Of a stretch of 64,000 bases of DNA, positions 51,082 through 60,348 are shown in pieces. Origin of the DNA: Curvibacter sp. GWA2_63_95 (GTDB lineage: Bacteria > Pseudomonadota > Gammaproteobacteria > Burkholderiales > Burkholderiaceae_C); assembly GCA_001795455.1 (NCBI GenBank), contig MGPB01000030.1, forward strand, positions 62,001 through 126,000, read 5' to 3'. The notes below the pieces were generated by a model that saw nothing but the letters and a program-made list of their open reading frames with translations, had not been told where the DNA came from and made no database searches. How positions within the stretch are numbered: the first letter of the stretch is position 1; every line of letters begins with the position of its first letter. A program made the position numbers and the translations under genes.

Positions 51082-52088
51082 ATGCACCTCGGAAGATAGC
51101 GTTTCGTGTTGATGAGTCCTCTCAAGTTGGGTTTGGTCACATGTCCCGCTGTCGCACGTTGGCGCATGCGCTGTGGCTGGCCGGTTGCGAAGTACAGTTT
51201 TATTGCGCCAAGATTTCAAACTCTACACGCCGTGAGCTTGAGGTTTCGGGTTTTCATGTTTTCCTTTTGCAAACTGAGCAAGAGTTTTTGGATGCGGACC
51301 TATCAGAAAGTGTAGTAGTCGTTGATGGCTATCAATTTGGACCGGAGTTGGGGGGCGCTATGAAGAAGCGAGCGTGGAAGACGGTCTATCTTGATGATTA
51401 CAGGGGTGTTAATTACGACTGCGATGTTTTGATTTGTAATAACGAAGGCTTGATGAGGAGCCAGTTATCCACGCCAGAGTACTGCAAAGTTTTTCTTGGG
51501 GGGCGCTATGTCCTCATAAAGCCGGAGGTTTTACGTGCCGCAAGATGTTTGCGGCACGGTGCGCGGATTTCCAAGTCGGTGATGCTGGTAGCGGGGGGCA
51601 CCAACCAGAAGGCATGGGTCATCAGAATGCTGGGCTTGCTTGGCAAGCTAGAGCCTCGGGCCGTAATCTGGGTTTTGACAGGGCGTCGACTTTCTGCCGT
51701 CAATGTTCAAAGAGCTTCTGGATTGCCGTTGAAGAAGCTGCGGTTTTTTTCGAAACAATCCGCTACTCAGATGATTCGCCGTTATCAGAGGGCTGGTTAC
51801 CTTGTTGCTCCGGCCAGTACGGTGTTGCTTGAGGCGTTTGCAGCCGGTATTCCAGCCATCTCGGGGTGGATCGCGCAGAACCAGCAAACCTCACTCAATG
51901 CTTTTGAGGCACAGGGGTTGATCGCAAACATTGGGGATCTTCGTGTACCGGAGCTTCGTGAGCTGCGTGCCGCACGCTCTTCTGTACTCAAGTCAGGAGT
52001 TAAAATGGCGCGACTCCAGGAAGCATTCATCAGAGAGTCTTTGGCCGGTACGGCTGAGATTGTCCAAGAGCTGCTTGGTGAGTGTTGA
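51078..52088 (+). CDS. pseG: UDP-2,4-diacetamido-2,4,6-trideoxy-altropyranose hydrolase, PseG
   Basis: A 336-residue GT-B-fold hydrolase that cleaves UDP from the sugar, leaving the free substrate for PseI. The motif FRVDESSQVGFGHMSRCRTLAHAL near residues 9-32 contains the GxGHxxR and catalytic histidine region. The later VAPASTVLLEAFAAGIPAISGW is the UDP-binding part. It overlaps the cytidylyltransferase gene by four bases. A 151-bp gap with no recognisable feature separates it from pseI. Confidence 0.92.
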   Translation: MNAPRKIAFRVDESSQVGFGHMSRCRTLAHALWLAGCEVQFYCAKISNSTRRELEVSGFHVFLLQTEQEFLDADLSESVVVVDGYQFGPELGGAMKKRAWKTVYLDDYRGVNYDCDVLICNNEGLMRSQLSTPEYCKVFLGGRYVLIKPEVLRAARCLRHGARISKSVMLVAGGTNQKAWVIRMLGLLGKLEPRAVIWVLTGRRLSAVNVQRASGLPLKKLRFFSKQSATQMIRRYQRAGYLVAPASTVLLEAFAAGIPAISGWIAQNQQTSLNAFEAQGLIANIGDLRVPELRELRAARSSVLKSGVKMARLQEAFIRESLAGTAEIVQELLGEC

Positions 52089-52239
52089 CGAATCCCGAAA
52101 AGTTCCGTCAATCCGCCGGACATGAGGGGCGAGTCGATTGGTGCGGGTTGATTGTTCGCGGAACCCGCTTTCAAGGCCGAGGGGTGGATTCGGTTGATCG
52201 TTCCTGTGTACGGATAGTTGAAAGAACAGAAGCAAGCTT

Positions 52240-53262
52240 ATGAGCATCCCTGTAAAAAGAAACCGCCCTTTCATCATTGCCGAGCTATCGGGTAACCACA
52301 ATCGCTCATTGGATTTGGCATTGGAGTTGATTCGCACCGCGGCCAAGGCAGGGGCTTCCGCTATTAAGCTGCAAACCTACACCCCAGATTGTCTTACCGT
52401 CCGCGGGGCATTCACTATTACTGAAGCAAGTTCGCCGTGGTTTGGTCGTGAGCTGTATGACCTCTATGAGGAGGCGAATACGCCTTGGGAATGGCACAGA
52501 GAGTTGTTTGAAGCGGCGCAAGCCGAAGGCTTGCCATGTTTCTCTACGCCCTTTAGTACCAAAGCGGTGGAATTTCTCGAAACGTTAGGCAACCCGATAT
52601 ACAAAGTTGCCTCGTTCGAAATCAACCACACACCGTTGTTGCAGTGCGTCGCACAAACGGGCAAGCCGGTCATCATGTCTACGGGGGGGGCAACAGTCTC
52701 CGAAATTGATGAGGCCGTGAACACCTTGCGCAAGCATGGCTGCAATGACTTGACCTTACTCAAGTGCACCAGTGCCTACCCGGCTGATCCCAAGGAGATC
52801 AATTTGCGGACCATTCCCCACATGGCCGCGCTTTTTGGTTGCGATGTAGGGCTGTCAGACCATACCTTGGGGATCGGGGTGTCGGTCGCTTCGATCGGTT
52901 TTGGTGTAACGTGCATTGAAAAGCACATGACCAAGTCGCGCGCAGACGGCGGGGTCGACTCCTCATTCTCCATGGAGCCTGATGAGTTTGCGATGCTGGT
53001 CACCGAAAGTAACCGTGCTTTTGACGCCTTGGGTCGCGTTTACTATGGTTTGGAAGAAACGGAGGGCAAGGTCAGTGCGGGCAAGCGCTCCATTTATGCC
53101 GCTCGAGATATTGCACTCGGAGATGTGTTTACCGAAGAAAATATTCGCGTGATCCGTCCCGGCTATGGCTTGCATCCACGGTATTTCCATGCGCTGCTGG
53201 GGCAGCGCGCCGAGCGTGCCATCGCCTTGGGCGAGCCTTTAGGTGTGCAGGACATCCAGTGA
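52240..53262 (+). CDS. pseI: Pseudaminic acid synthase, PseI
   Basis: A 340-residue enzyme of the NeuB family that condenses the free altrose with phosphoenolpyruvate. It begins FIIAELSGNHNRSLDLALELIRTAAKAGASAIKLQTY. A TIM barrel follows with STPFSTKAVEFLE, TLLKCTSAYPADP and GLSDHTLGIGVSVASIGFG, and the SAF-type antifreeze-like domain forms the C-terminus (AGKRSIYAARDIALGD). ELSGNHN rather than the EIGVNHN of sialate synthase points to PseI. A GTGA overlap couples it to the next gene. Confidence 0.94.
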   Translation: MSIPVKRNRPFIIAELSGNHNRSLDLALELIRTAAKAGASAIKLQTYTPDCLTVRGAFTITEASSPWFGRELYDLYEEANTPWEWHRELFEAAQAEGLPCFSTPFSTKAVEFLETLGNPIYKVASFEINHTPLLQCVAQTGKPVIMSTGGATVSEIDEAVNTLRKHGCNDLTLLKCTSAYPADPKEINLRTIPHMAALFGCDVGLSDHTLGIGVSVASIGFGVTCIEKHMTKSRADGGVDSSFSMEPDEFAMLVTESNRAFDALGRVYYGLEETEGKVSAGKRSIYAARDIALGDVFTEENIRVIRPGYGLHPRYFHALLGQRAERAIALGEPLGVQDIQ

Positions 53263-53831
53263 GTGCTTTCGCGAATCCTCTTTACACTTTCAAGAACTTC
53301 ACGGAACTGACGAAGCACGAGTCCGAAGAGGTACTGCACGGCCGAAATGACGCGGAAGTGCGACGGTGGATGACATCGGATATGGTCATTACCGCCGACG
53401 ATCATAGGCGCTTCATGCGTGGGCTGAAGGACAACCCGCGCGCGATTTATGTGAGGATTGCGCGGGCAGGGTGTTTTGCTGGCGTGTATTCACTGAATGA
53501 CTTGGCAGACGGTTCTGGCCTCGGAGGGTTTTGGGTCACGGCTCAGACGCGTGAACGGTTTTTACCTTTGAACGTGGTCTTTCAGGGAATGGACTACATG
53601 TTTCGGGCATCGGGAGTCGAGCGCATTTACGGTTTTCAGAAACTTGACAACTTGAGCGCAATGAGGCTCAACGGTTTGTTGGGGCTGTCAGTAAAAGAAT
53701 CTAGCACTGCGGGTGCCGAAGGCATGCAACAGATTGAAATTACCAAGCAGCAGTGGCAGCAAAAGACGGCACAAGACGCCAAGCTGCTCAAGCTGATGAA
53801 CAGAATGGAAACCCTCAATGGAACAACTTAA
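53259..53831 (+). CDS. pseH: GNAT acetyltransferase, PseH-like
   Basis: A 190-residue N-acetyltransferase that would acetylate the 4-amino group of the PseC product. The region ARAGCFAGVYSLNDLADGSGLGGFWV and the helix FMRASGVERIYGFQKLDNLSAMRLNGLLGL fit the PseH type of GNAT fold. A C-terminal tail of about 40 residues, glutamine/lysine-rich, is longer than usual. It starts with GTG overlapping the pseI stop and its end overlaps the ACP gene by 14 bases. The pathway from PseB to CMP-Pse is therefore complete in this window. Confidence 0.82.
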   Translation: MSAFANPLYTFKNFTELTKHESEEVLHGRNDAEVRRWMTSDMVITADDHRRFMRGLKDNPRAIYVRIARAGCFAGVYSLNDLADGSGLGGFWVTAQTRERFLPLNVVFQGMDYMFRASGVERIYGFQKLDNLSAMRLNGLLGLSVKESSTAGAEGMQQIEITKQQWQQKTAQDAKLLKLMNRMETLNGTT

Positions 53832-54054
53832 AAAATATAACGCCGCCTTTGTCGAGATTGTCGGAGTGAGCGAAGACCAACTTCCGGGCCTTGTTTACCA
53901 GGCCACTGCCGGCTGGGACTCTGTGGGGCACATGCAGCTCATGACCCAGCTCGAAGATGTCTTTGGCATTGCCTTGGAGATGGAAGACATCCTAGAGTTC
54001 TCCGGCTACGAAAAGGGCATGGATATTCTGCGCAAGTACGGGGTCGCGCTCTAG
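53818..54054 (+). CDS. Acyl carrier protein
   Basis: A 78-residue ACP. The phosphopantetheine serine is Ser35 in GWDSVGHMQLM; the surrounding DS[VL] motif and the acidic helix following it (LEDVFGIALEMEDILEF) are typical. It carries an acyl group as a thioester for the neighbouring enzymes. It is not the housekeeping AcpP, which sits with fab genes, but a pathway-specific carrier. GC is markedly higher from this gene onward. It overlaps the end of pseH. Confidence 0.9.
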   Translation: MEQLKKYNAAFVEIVGVSEDQLPGLVYQATAGWDSVGHMQLMTQLEDVFGIALEMEDILEFSGYEKGMDILRKYGVAL

Positions 54055-54064
54055 GTTGTAACCA

Positions 54065-54805
54065 GTGTTTTTGAATAAAACAGTTCTGATCACCGGTGCC
54101 AACCGAGGGATTGGCCGGGCCATCGCTGAGGCGTTTGCCCAGGTGGGCGCCGGCCTGATCGTGCACAGCCGCAGCCAGACTGCAGCCTTTGCCGAGGACA
54201 TGCTGGCGCTGGCGGCCCGCTACAAGGTGGCGGTTGAGCATGTGGTCTTTGACATGACGGACACCCCAGGCATGAAGGCCGCCATCAATGCAGCCTTGCC
54301 GCCGAGCCGCAAGATTGATGTGCTGGTCAACAACGCAGGCATCGCCCATGGGGGGCTTTTTCAAATGACGCCGGTGTCGGTGGTGCGCAGCGTGTTCGAC
54401 GTCAACTTCTTTGCGCAACTTGAGTTGACTCAGCTCATGGTGCGCCGCATGAGCCGCCAAAAAGTCGGGGCGATTGTCAACATCGGCTCCATTGCCGGGC
54501 TCGACCTGGCGGCTGGCAATGTGGCTTACGGCGTCTCAAAGGCCGCCTTGATGGCATTCACCCAAACCCTGGCGGCCGAGGTAGGCTCCATGGGGGTGCG
54601 CGTGAATGCGGTGGCGCCGGGGTTGGTCGATACCGAGATGGCGACCCAGATGGAAAAAAAGGCGGGGACTGAGATGATTCAAAACAGTGCCATGAAGCGG
54701 CTGGCAACGGTGGAGGAAATTGCGCAGGTGGTGCTTTTCCTGGCCTCGGACGCTGCCTCATTCGTGAACGGACAAGTCATTCCGGTCAATGGAGGCAGCG
54801 CATGA
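54065..54805 (+). CDS. Short-chain dehydrogenase, 3-oxoacyl-ACP reductase-like
   Basis: A 246-residue FabG-like reductase. TGANRGIG lies at 10-17, NNAGIAHGG near 90 and the catalytic YGVSKAALMAF near 158; PGLVDTEMA and the end VNGQVIPVNGGSA are family signatures. It probably reduces a beta-keto group on the ACP-bound acyl chain with NADPH. It begins with GTG 10 bases after the ACP gene and overlaps the transketolase gene by four bases. A sugar-acting SDR is an alternative reading. Confidence 0.88.
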   Translation: MFLNKTVLITGANRGIGRAIAEAFAQVGAGLIVHSRSQTAAFAEDMLALAARYKVAVEHVVFDMTDTPGMKAAINAALPPSRKIDVLVNNAGIAHGGLFQMTPVSVVRSVFDVNFFAQLELTQLMVRRMSRQKVGAIVNIGSIAGLDLAAGNVAYGVSKAALMAFTQTLAAEVGSMGVRVNAVAPGLVDTEMATQMEKKAGTEMIQNSAMKRLATVEEIAQVVLFLASDAASFVNGQVIPVNGGSA

Positions 54806-55647
54806 TGACTCACACCAGCACCCACATCGCAACCGTGCAAGCGCTTGAAAGCATGGCCCGGGAAATGCGCCACGACATTTATCGCATGGGCCTGCAGACT
54901 GGCCTGAACGGCGCGCACTTTGGGGGCGGCTTGTCGCTGGTGGAGATCATGGCGGTGCTCTACCAGTCTGTGATGCGCGTGAACCCGGCGCAGCCGCGCT
55001 GGCCCGAGCGTGACCGTTTTATTTTGAGCAAGGGGCACGGGGCCATGGCGTATTACGCAGCCCTTAAGCAGGTGGGCTTTGTGACAGACGAGGACCTTAT
55101 GACCTTCAAGGGCAACCACACCTTTCTCTATGGCCACCCGTCCATGAACCCCGACAAGGGCATCGAGTTTTCCAGCGGCAGCCTGGGCTTGGGTCTGGCG
55201 TTGGGCGTGGGAACAGCCATGGGCTTGCGCAAGCGCGGTAACCATGCGTCGCGCGTGTTCGTGCTCATGGGCGACGGCGAGTGCGGCGAAGGATCGGTCT
55301 GGGAAAGCGCGGCGTCGGCGGCGCATTTCGGGCTGTCGAACCTGGTGGCCATCATCGACAAAAATGGCCTGCAGTATGACGGCCCGACCAAGGATGTGCT
55401 GAACATGGATGGCATGGCCGAAAAATGGGAAAGCTTTGGCTGGCAGGCGCGCACCGTTGACGGCCACAACCTGGCTGAGCTGCTGGACGCTTTTGACAAC
55501 CTGGGGGGCAAGCCCACAGTCATTGTGGCCAACACCGTCAAGGGTAAAGGCGTGTCCTATATGGAAAACAACCCGGCTTGGCACCACAACCGATTGACCC
55601 AGGCTCAATTTGACGAATTGACCGCAGCCAAGGCGGTGAACCCATGA
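54802..55647 (+). CDS. Transketolase, N-terminal (TPP-binding) subunit
   Basis: A 281-residue protein equal to the first third of a transketolase. The TPP diphosphate motif is GDGECGEGSVWESAASAAHFGLSNLVAIIDKNGLQ, and RFILSKGHGAMAYYAAL and the his-containing HTFLYGHPSM are also typical. The second half is encoded by the next gene, so this is a split transketolase such as occurs in secondary-metabolism loci and archaea. It moves two-carbon ketol units between sugars or to an aldehyde. ATGA overlaps on both sides. Confidence 0.92.
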   Translation: MMTHTSTHIATVQALESMAREMRHDIYRMGLQTGLNGAHFGGGLSLVEIMAVLYQSVMRVNPAQPRWPERDRFILSKGHGAMAYYAALKQVGFVTDEDLMTFKGNHTFLYGHPSMNPDKGIEFSSGSLGLGLALGVGTAMGLRKRGNHASRVFVLMGDGECGEGSVWESAASAAHFGLSNLVAIIDKNGLQYDGPTKDVLNMDGMAEKWESFGWQARTVDGHNLAELLDAFDNLGGKPTVIVANTVKGKGVSYMENNPAWHHNRLTQAQFDELTAAKAVNP

Positions 55648-56621
55648 GTATTTTTACTCGCGCCAATATCCGGACCTGGTCGATGCTTGGCTCTGCCGGC
55701 ACCTTTGGCCAGGCCGCCATGGGCCTGCCTGCGATCAACCCTGAAACTCTGATCGTCACCGCCGATTTGCGCAATTTCTCCGGGCTGGACCGTTTTGCCG
55801 CGGCCCATCCCGACCGGCTCATCAATGTGGGCATTGCCGAGCAAAACATGGTGGGCTTGGCTGCAGGGCTCTGCAACGAAGGCTTCAATGTCTTCGCCAC
55901 CACTTACGCCACCTTTGCGGCAGCGCGCAGCGCCGATCCTGTGCGGGTGAACATGGGTTATATGGGGCTGGGCGTCAAGCTCGTTGGCCTGGGAGCTGGT
56001 TTTTCGGTGGGTGTACTGGGACCGACGCACATCAGCCTGGAGGACATTGCGTTCATGCGCGCGATTCCTAACATGGCCGTGATCTCGCCAGCCGACTGCA
56101 CCGAGACGGTCAAGGCTGTGCAGGCGCTGGTCAACTACCCGGGGCCCGCTTATTTGCGACTGGGCGGGAATGTGCCGCATCCGGTGGTGTTTGCGGAAGA
56201 CTATGAGTTTTGCATTGGCAAAGCCATCCGCCTGCGTGGCGGTGAGGACATCACCATCGTGGCCACCGGCCCGGTCGTCTACGAGTCACTGCAGGCAGCC
56301 AAACTGTTAGAAGCGCTGGGCCTGCGGGTGGGTGTGGTCAACATGCACACCATCAAGCCGCTGGACACCGAGATGTTGCGCGAGGTCTACGCTTCAGCTC
56401 GTTTGGTCGTGACGGTCGAGGAGCACAGCATTCTGGGTGGCCTGGGTGGTGCTGTTGCAGAGCACAAGTGCCAATTTGCGGCAACGCCGCCGCAGCTCAT
56501 CATTGGCGTTCGCGATTACTTTCCCCATGCGGGCGATTACCGGCACTTGCTGTCCGAAACCGGGCTAACTGCCCCTCAGATCGCCACGCAGATCCAGTCG
56601 CGATGGAGCACGGTGGCGTGA
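55644..56621 (+). CDS. Transketolase, C-terminal subunit
   Basis: A 325-residue protein with the pyrimidine-binding and C-terminal domains of transketolase. It has DLRNFSGLDRFAAAHPDRLINVGIAEQNMVGLAAGL with the catalytic glutamate and FATTYATFAAARSADPVRVNMGY. The end VVTVEEHSILGGLGGAVAE is the usual C-terminal domain. It forms the active dimer of heterodimers with the preceding gene product. The pair is separate from a housekeeping transketolase, which would be a single protein of about 670 residues. The next gene starts within its stop codon. Confidence 0.92.
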   Translation: MSIFTRANIRTWSMLGSAGTFGQAAMGLPAINPETLIVTADLRNFSGLDRFAAAHPDRLINVGIAEQNMVGLAAGLCNEGFNVFATTYATFAAARSADPVRVNMGYMGLGVKLVGLGAGFSVGVLGPTHISLEDIAFMRAIPNMAVISPADCTETVKAVQALVNYPGPAYLRLGGNVPHPVVFAEDYEFCIGKAIRLRGGEDITIVATGPVVYESLQAAKLLEALGLRVGVVNMHTIKPLDTEMLREVYASARLVVTVEEHSILGGLGGAVAEHKCQFAATPPQLIIGVRDYFPHAGDYRHLLSETGLTAPQIATQIQSRWSTVA

Positions 56622-58036
56622 CACTCTTTCCCGTGGACGCGTTTCCCGCCGATCGGCTCGCCGCGCTGGACGATTCGGGTCAGGTGCTGTCCTATGGGGA
56701 CTTGGCGCAGATTTCAATGCGCCTAGCGTCTTCGGTTCGAGCCAGAACGGTGGCCTTGGTCCTGGTCCGCAACACCTTGGGCTGCGTGGCGACCATCGTG
56801 GCCTTGATCAAGCAGGGCGTCGTTCCCATCTTGCTCGACGCCAGCGCCGCCCCAGCGACCATTGCGCTGCACAGAGAGCGCTATCAACCCGACGTACTGG
56901 TGCTGCCAAGCGACCTGCAAGCGCAGTATCCAGACAACCCTTGCCTGTTGCGCATGCTTGACTATGCGGTGCTCGCGTCAGAGAACCAAGCCAGCCGCTG
57001 CCCGACTCACCCCGACCTGGCCTTGCTGATTAGCACCTCGGGCAGCACGGGCAGTCCCAAGCTGGTTCGGCAGAGCCGGGGTAATGTGCTGTCGAACGCC
57101 CAGGCAATTGCGAGCTACTTGAACATTGGCCCCGGCGATCGCCCGGTCACCAGTTTGCCGCTGCACTACACCTACGGTTTTTCCGTGCTGAGCAGCCATT
57201 TGCAAGTAGGCGCCACCTTGTTGGTGACCGACCGCTCGGTCATGGAGAAACCTTTCTGGACGTTCATCAAAGAGGCTGGTGCGACCTCTCTGGCGGGCGT
57301 GCCCTACACCTACCAAATGCTCAAGCGGCTGGGTTTCCTTCGAGCGAATCCCGGCTCGCTGCACACCCTGACCCAGGCGGGCGGCAAGCTTAGCGACGCC
57401 CTGGTCCGCGAATTTGCCGAGTTCGCGGCGCGCAGCGGCATTGATTTTTACGTGATGTACGGACAGACCGAGGCGACTGCGCGGATGAGCTATGTGCCAG
57501 CAGGAAGGGCGCTGGATAAGGCCGGCAGCATCGGCGTGGCCATACCGGGCGGTGAGCTGTTCTTGGTGGACTCGGAGGGGGGCGAAATCAACGCCGCCGA
57601 CGTGCAGGGCGAGTTGGGCTACCGAGGCCCCAATGTGACCATGGGCTATGCCGAGCAGCGCGCCGATCTGTCCACGGGCGATGAGCGCCGGGGCACCTTA
57701 CTCACAGGCGACCTGGCCCTGCGTGATGCCGACGGGTATTACTACATTACCGGGCGCCTGAGCCGTATCGCCAAGCTGTTTGGCAAGCGCGTGAGTTTGG
57801 ACGATCTGGAGCAGATCTGCCTTGGGCTGGTGACGGAGGTGGCCTGCACCGGCGCCGAAGACCGGGTCACGGTGTGGGTGACGGATTGTGAGCATACCGC
57901 TGCACTGTCTGGCTTGTTGGCTGAGCGCACGGCCATTCACGCTTCCGCCTATCAGGTGCGGCTGATTGACAGCTTGCCACGAACACCGGTTGGCAAAACA
58001 GACTACCGGCTGCTTTCAAGCAGGATGCAGGCATGA
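56618..58036 (+). CDS. AMP-dependent ligase (acyl- or amino acid-activating)
   Basis: A 472-residue adenylating enzyme. The phosphate loop LLISTSGSTGSPKLV, the adenine site YVMYGQTEATARMSY, LTGDLALRDADGYYYITGRLSRIAK and the final lysine in LPRTPVGKTDYR are all present, so it is catalytically complete. It resembles the A domains that load a carrier protein and thus probably charges the ACP at 53818. A GTG at 56618 with GGAG upstream overlaps the previous stop (GTGA); an ATG at 56603 is possible. It overlaps the next gene by four bases. Confidence 0.88.
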   Translation: MTLFPVDAFPADRLAALDDSGQVLSYGDLAQISMRLASSVRARTVALVLVRNTLGCVATIVALIKQGVVPILLDASAAPATIALHRERYQPDVLVLPSDLQAQYPDNPCLLRMLDYAVLASENQASRCPTHPDLALLISTSGSTGSPKLVRQSRGNVLSNAQAIASYLNIGPGDRPVTSLPLHYTYGFSVLSSHLQVGATLLVTDRSVMEKPFWTFIKEAGATSLAGVPYTYQMLKRLGFLRANPGSLHTLTQAGGKLSDALVREFAEFAARSGIDFYVMYGQTEATARMSYVPAGRALDKAGSIGVAIPGGELFLVDSEGGEINAADVQGELGYRGPNVTMGYAEQRADLSTGDERRGTLLTGDLALRDADGYYYITGRLSRIAKLFGKRVSLDDLEQICLGLVTEVACTGAEDRVTVWVTDCEHTAALSGLLAERTAIHASAYQVRLIDSLPRTPVGKTDYRLLSSRMQA

Positions 58037-59148
58037 TGGATTTGACGGCTTGGCATGCACTCGCACCTTATGCCTTGGATCACAGCGCCAAACATGCCAT
58101 GCTCACGCGCGGCTTACTTGAACTTACGGCGCACCATGCGACACAGTGCGAGCCTTATCGCCGGATGCTCGAGGCTCAGGGTTTTCGGCCTGAGGCGGTC
58201 CATTCGCCTGCCGATATTCCCTTCTTACCAGTCCGCTTATTCAAGCAGTTGGATCTGCGCAGTGTGACGCAGGAGGACGTGGTCAAAACCATGACATCCA
58301 GCGGCACTTCGGGTCAGACCCCGTCCCGGATATTCTTGGACCGCAGCACGGCCGCAAATCAAACCAAAGCTTTGACGCGCATCGTCTCAGCCGTGACGGG
58401 TGCGCAACGCATGCCCATGATCGTGGTGGATAGTCCTTCCGTCATCAAAGACCGTGCCTTGTTTTCGGCTCGGGGTGCGGGTATTTTGGGGTTTTCGATT
58501 TTCGGTCGCGACAGAATTTTTGCACTTGACGACAACATGCAATTGGACGTCGACATGGTGGCCCAGTTCCTGAATAAACATGTGGGGAGCCCCGTCTTCA
58601 TTTTTGGCTTCACCTTCATGGTTTGGCAATACCTGTACAAAGCACTGGTCAGTAGCGGTAGGCAACTCGACCTTGGGCAAGCCATCTTGGTTCACGGTGG
58701 CGGTTGGAAGACGCTGGTGAATGAGTCTGTTTCTTCAACCGTATTTCGTGAGCGTTTACAAGCGGTCTGCGGCATCAGCCGAGTACATGACTACTACGGT
58801 ATGGTGGAGCAGACAGGGTCCATCTACATCGAATGTGAGCATGGCCATCTGCATGCATCGGTTTATTCGGACATCATTGTGAGGCGGCACGTGGACTTTT
58901 CCGTGGCTGACGTGGGTGAATCTGGCTTGATTGAGGTGGTGTCGGTTTTGCCGGGGAGCTACCCGGGACACGCCCTGTTGACAGAAGACGAAGGGATGGT
59001 CCTCGGCGAGGATGATTGTCCATGCGGTCGCATGGGCAAGTACTTTAAGGTTCACGGACGCATTAAGAGCGCGGAGCTAAGGGGCTGCAGCGACACGTAT
59101 GCCGCTGGCCCAAATGAAGCACCCCGAGAGTTGTCAAATGGCTATTGA
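58033..59148 (+). CDS. LuxE-like acyl-protein synthetase
   Basis: A 371-residue protein of the LuxE family (acyl-protein synthetase). The pattern DIPFLPVRLFKQLDLRSV and TMTSSGTSGQTPSRIFLD is the family's AMP-binding region; the end ELRGCSDTYAAGP is less conserved. In luminous bacteria LuxE activates a fatty acid and passes it to LuxC. Here it lies directly before a LuxC homologue, and no luciferase (LuxA/B) is present, so the pair must serve another purpose. GC lies between that of the preceding block and that of the next genes. Confidence 0.87.
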   Translation: MMDLTAWHALAPYALDHSAKHAMLTRGLLELTAHHATQCEPYRRMLEAQGFRPEAVHSPADIPFLPVRLFKQLDLRSVTQEDVVKTMTSSGTSGQTPSRIFLDRSTAANQTKALTRIVSAVTGAQRMPMIVVDSPSVIKDRALFSARGAGILGFSIFGRDRIFALDDNMQLDVDMVAQFLNKHVGSPVFIFGFTFMVWQYLYKALVSSGRQLDLGQAILVHGGGWKTLVNESVSSTVFRERLQAVCGISRVHDYYGMVEQTGSIYIECEHGHLHASVYSDIIVRRHVDFSVADVGESGLIEVVSVLPGSYPGHALLTEDEGMVLGEDDCPCGRMGKYFKVHGRIKSAELRGCSDTYAAGPNEAPRELSNGY

Positions 59149-60346
59149 CAAAGTGGTTGAACTCCTGGCTCCGTTGGGTGCAGACTTGCTGGCTGTCCAG
59201 CACACTCGTGCACTGCCACCGTTTTCGCCTCAAGTTTTGAGTTTTCTTGGTGATTTGTCGGATCTTCTGCGTTCCGATTCACGGGTTCGATTGCTGCCTG
59301 ATCTTTACGCATTCGGATTTTGGTGTAGACGCACCTCCATAGAGGCTATGGGGCGCAGTTACGCTGACAACCATTCTCGTCTTGGTCGAGGGGTCATTTT
59401 TCATGTAGGCCCTGCCAATGTACCGGTGAACTTTGCTTATTCCTTGGCAGCAGGTCTACTTGCCGGGAATGCAAATCTGGTTCGTGTTCCTTCGGCTGAC
59501 TTCCCCCAAGTAGCAATCATTGCGCAAACACTGGACACTCTGCTAAAGAAACCTGAGCACCGCGAACTGAGTGATCACATTCGGTTGGTACGCTATGACC
59601 GAAACTCACATGAGGCTACAGCAAAATTTTCAGAAATCTGCGACGTCCGTGTCATCTGGGGCGGTGATGACACCATTGATGTGATTCGCCGCCATAAATT
59701 GAATGCGCGCGCATTTGACATAACTTTTGCTGATCGATATTCGGTTTGTATCATTGATGCAGAAAACTACCTGCAAACCACCAAGTACTCATCATTAGCG
59801 CAAGCGTTCTACAACGATACATACTTGTTTGACCAAAAAGCCTGTACCGCACCCCATCTGGTACTTTGGCTGGGCAAGACGGACGTAGTTAATCGTGCCC
59901 AAAATGTGTTTTGGGAGAGCCTGCAAGCGTATGTTGAAGAAAAATACACTTTAGATGCTCAATCCGCAGTTACAAAACTGTCTGCGGCCTTGCGATATGC
60001 GGCCTCGCATGAAGGTACTCGTATTTTGCCTTCTAGAGATAATTTAATTACCAGAGTCACTCATCCGGAGCTGGAGGCGGGCATCGAAAATTGGCATTCG
60101 AATTGTGGTTTTTTTGTCGAATGTCATTTGTCGAGGATTGAAGAAGTCCTACCCATCATCACTCGAAAATATCAAACACTGTCATATATAGGTTTGAGCG
60201 GTGACTGTTTGCGACAGCTCTTAATTAAGGCAAGAAGCCTTGGGGTCGATCGTATTGTCCCAGTCGGTCGGACACTAGAGTTTTCACTGGAATGGGATGG
60301 ATATGATTTAATTCGCACTATGAGTCGATTGATTTATCGTGCTTAA
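59138..60346 (+). CDS. LuxC-like acyl-CoA/acyl-protein reductase
   Basis: A 402-residue protein of the LuxC family, which reduces an enzyme-bound acyl group with NADPH to a free aldehyde. The central part has HVGPANVPVNFAYSLAAGLLAGNANLVRVPS, a typical aldehyde-dehydrogenase-like cofactor site, and the catalytic cysteine is likely Cys236 in FDQKACTAPH. The start at 59138 (GAGAG upstream) overlaps the LuxE gene by 11 bases; the frame also opens at 59099. Two bases separate its end from the next gene. With LuxE it forms a fatty-acid reductase, producing an aldehyde that may be a substrate for the transketolase. Confidence 0.87.
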   Translation: MAIDKVVELLAPLGADLLAVQHTRALPPFSPQVLSFLGDLSDLLRSDSRVRLLPDLYAFGFWCRRTSIEAMGRSYADNHSRLGRGVIFHVGPANVPVNFAYSLAAGLLAGNANLVRVPSADFPQVAIIAQTLDTLLKKPEHRELSDHIRLVRYDRNSHEATAKFSEICDVRVIWGGDDTIDVIRRHKLNARAFDITFADRYSVCIIDAENYLQTTKYSSLAQAFYNDTYLFDQKACTAPHLVLWLGKTDVVNRAQNVFWESLQAYVEEKYTLDAQSAVTKLSAALRYAASHEGTRILPSRDNLITRVTHPELEAGIENWHSNCGFFVECHLSRIEEVLPIITRKYQTLSYIGLSGDCLRQLLIKARSLGVDRIVPVGRTLEFSLEWDGYDLIRTMSRLIYRA

Positions 60347-60348
60347 CT

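Noticed and set aside
54802-56621. Frameshifted single transketolase gene
   Set aside because: The halves are separated by a regular ATGA overlap, each has its own start, and the split lies at the domain boundary, so it is a natural two-subunit enzyme.
58033-60346. Bioluminescence (lux) operon
   Set aside because: LuxE and LuxC homologues are present, but no LuxA, LuxB or LuxD, and the context is glycan synthesis.
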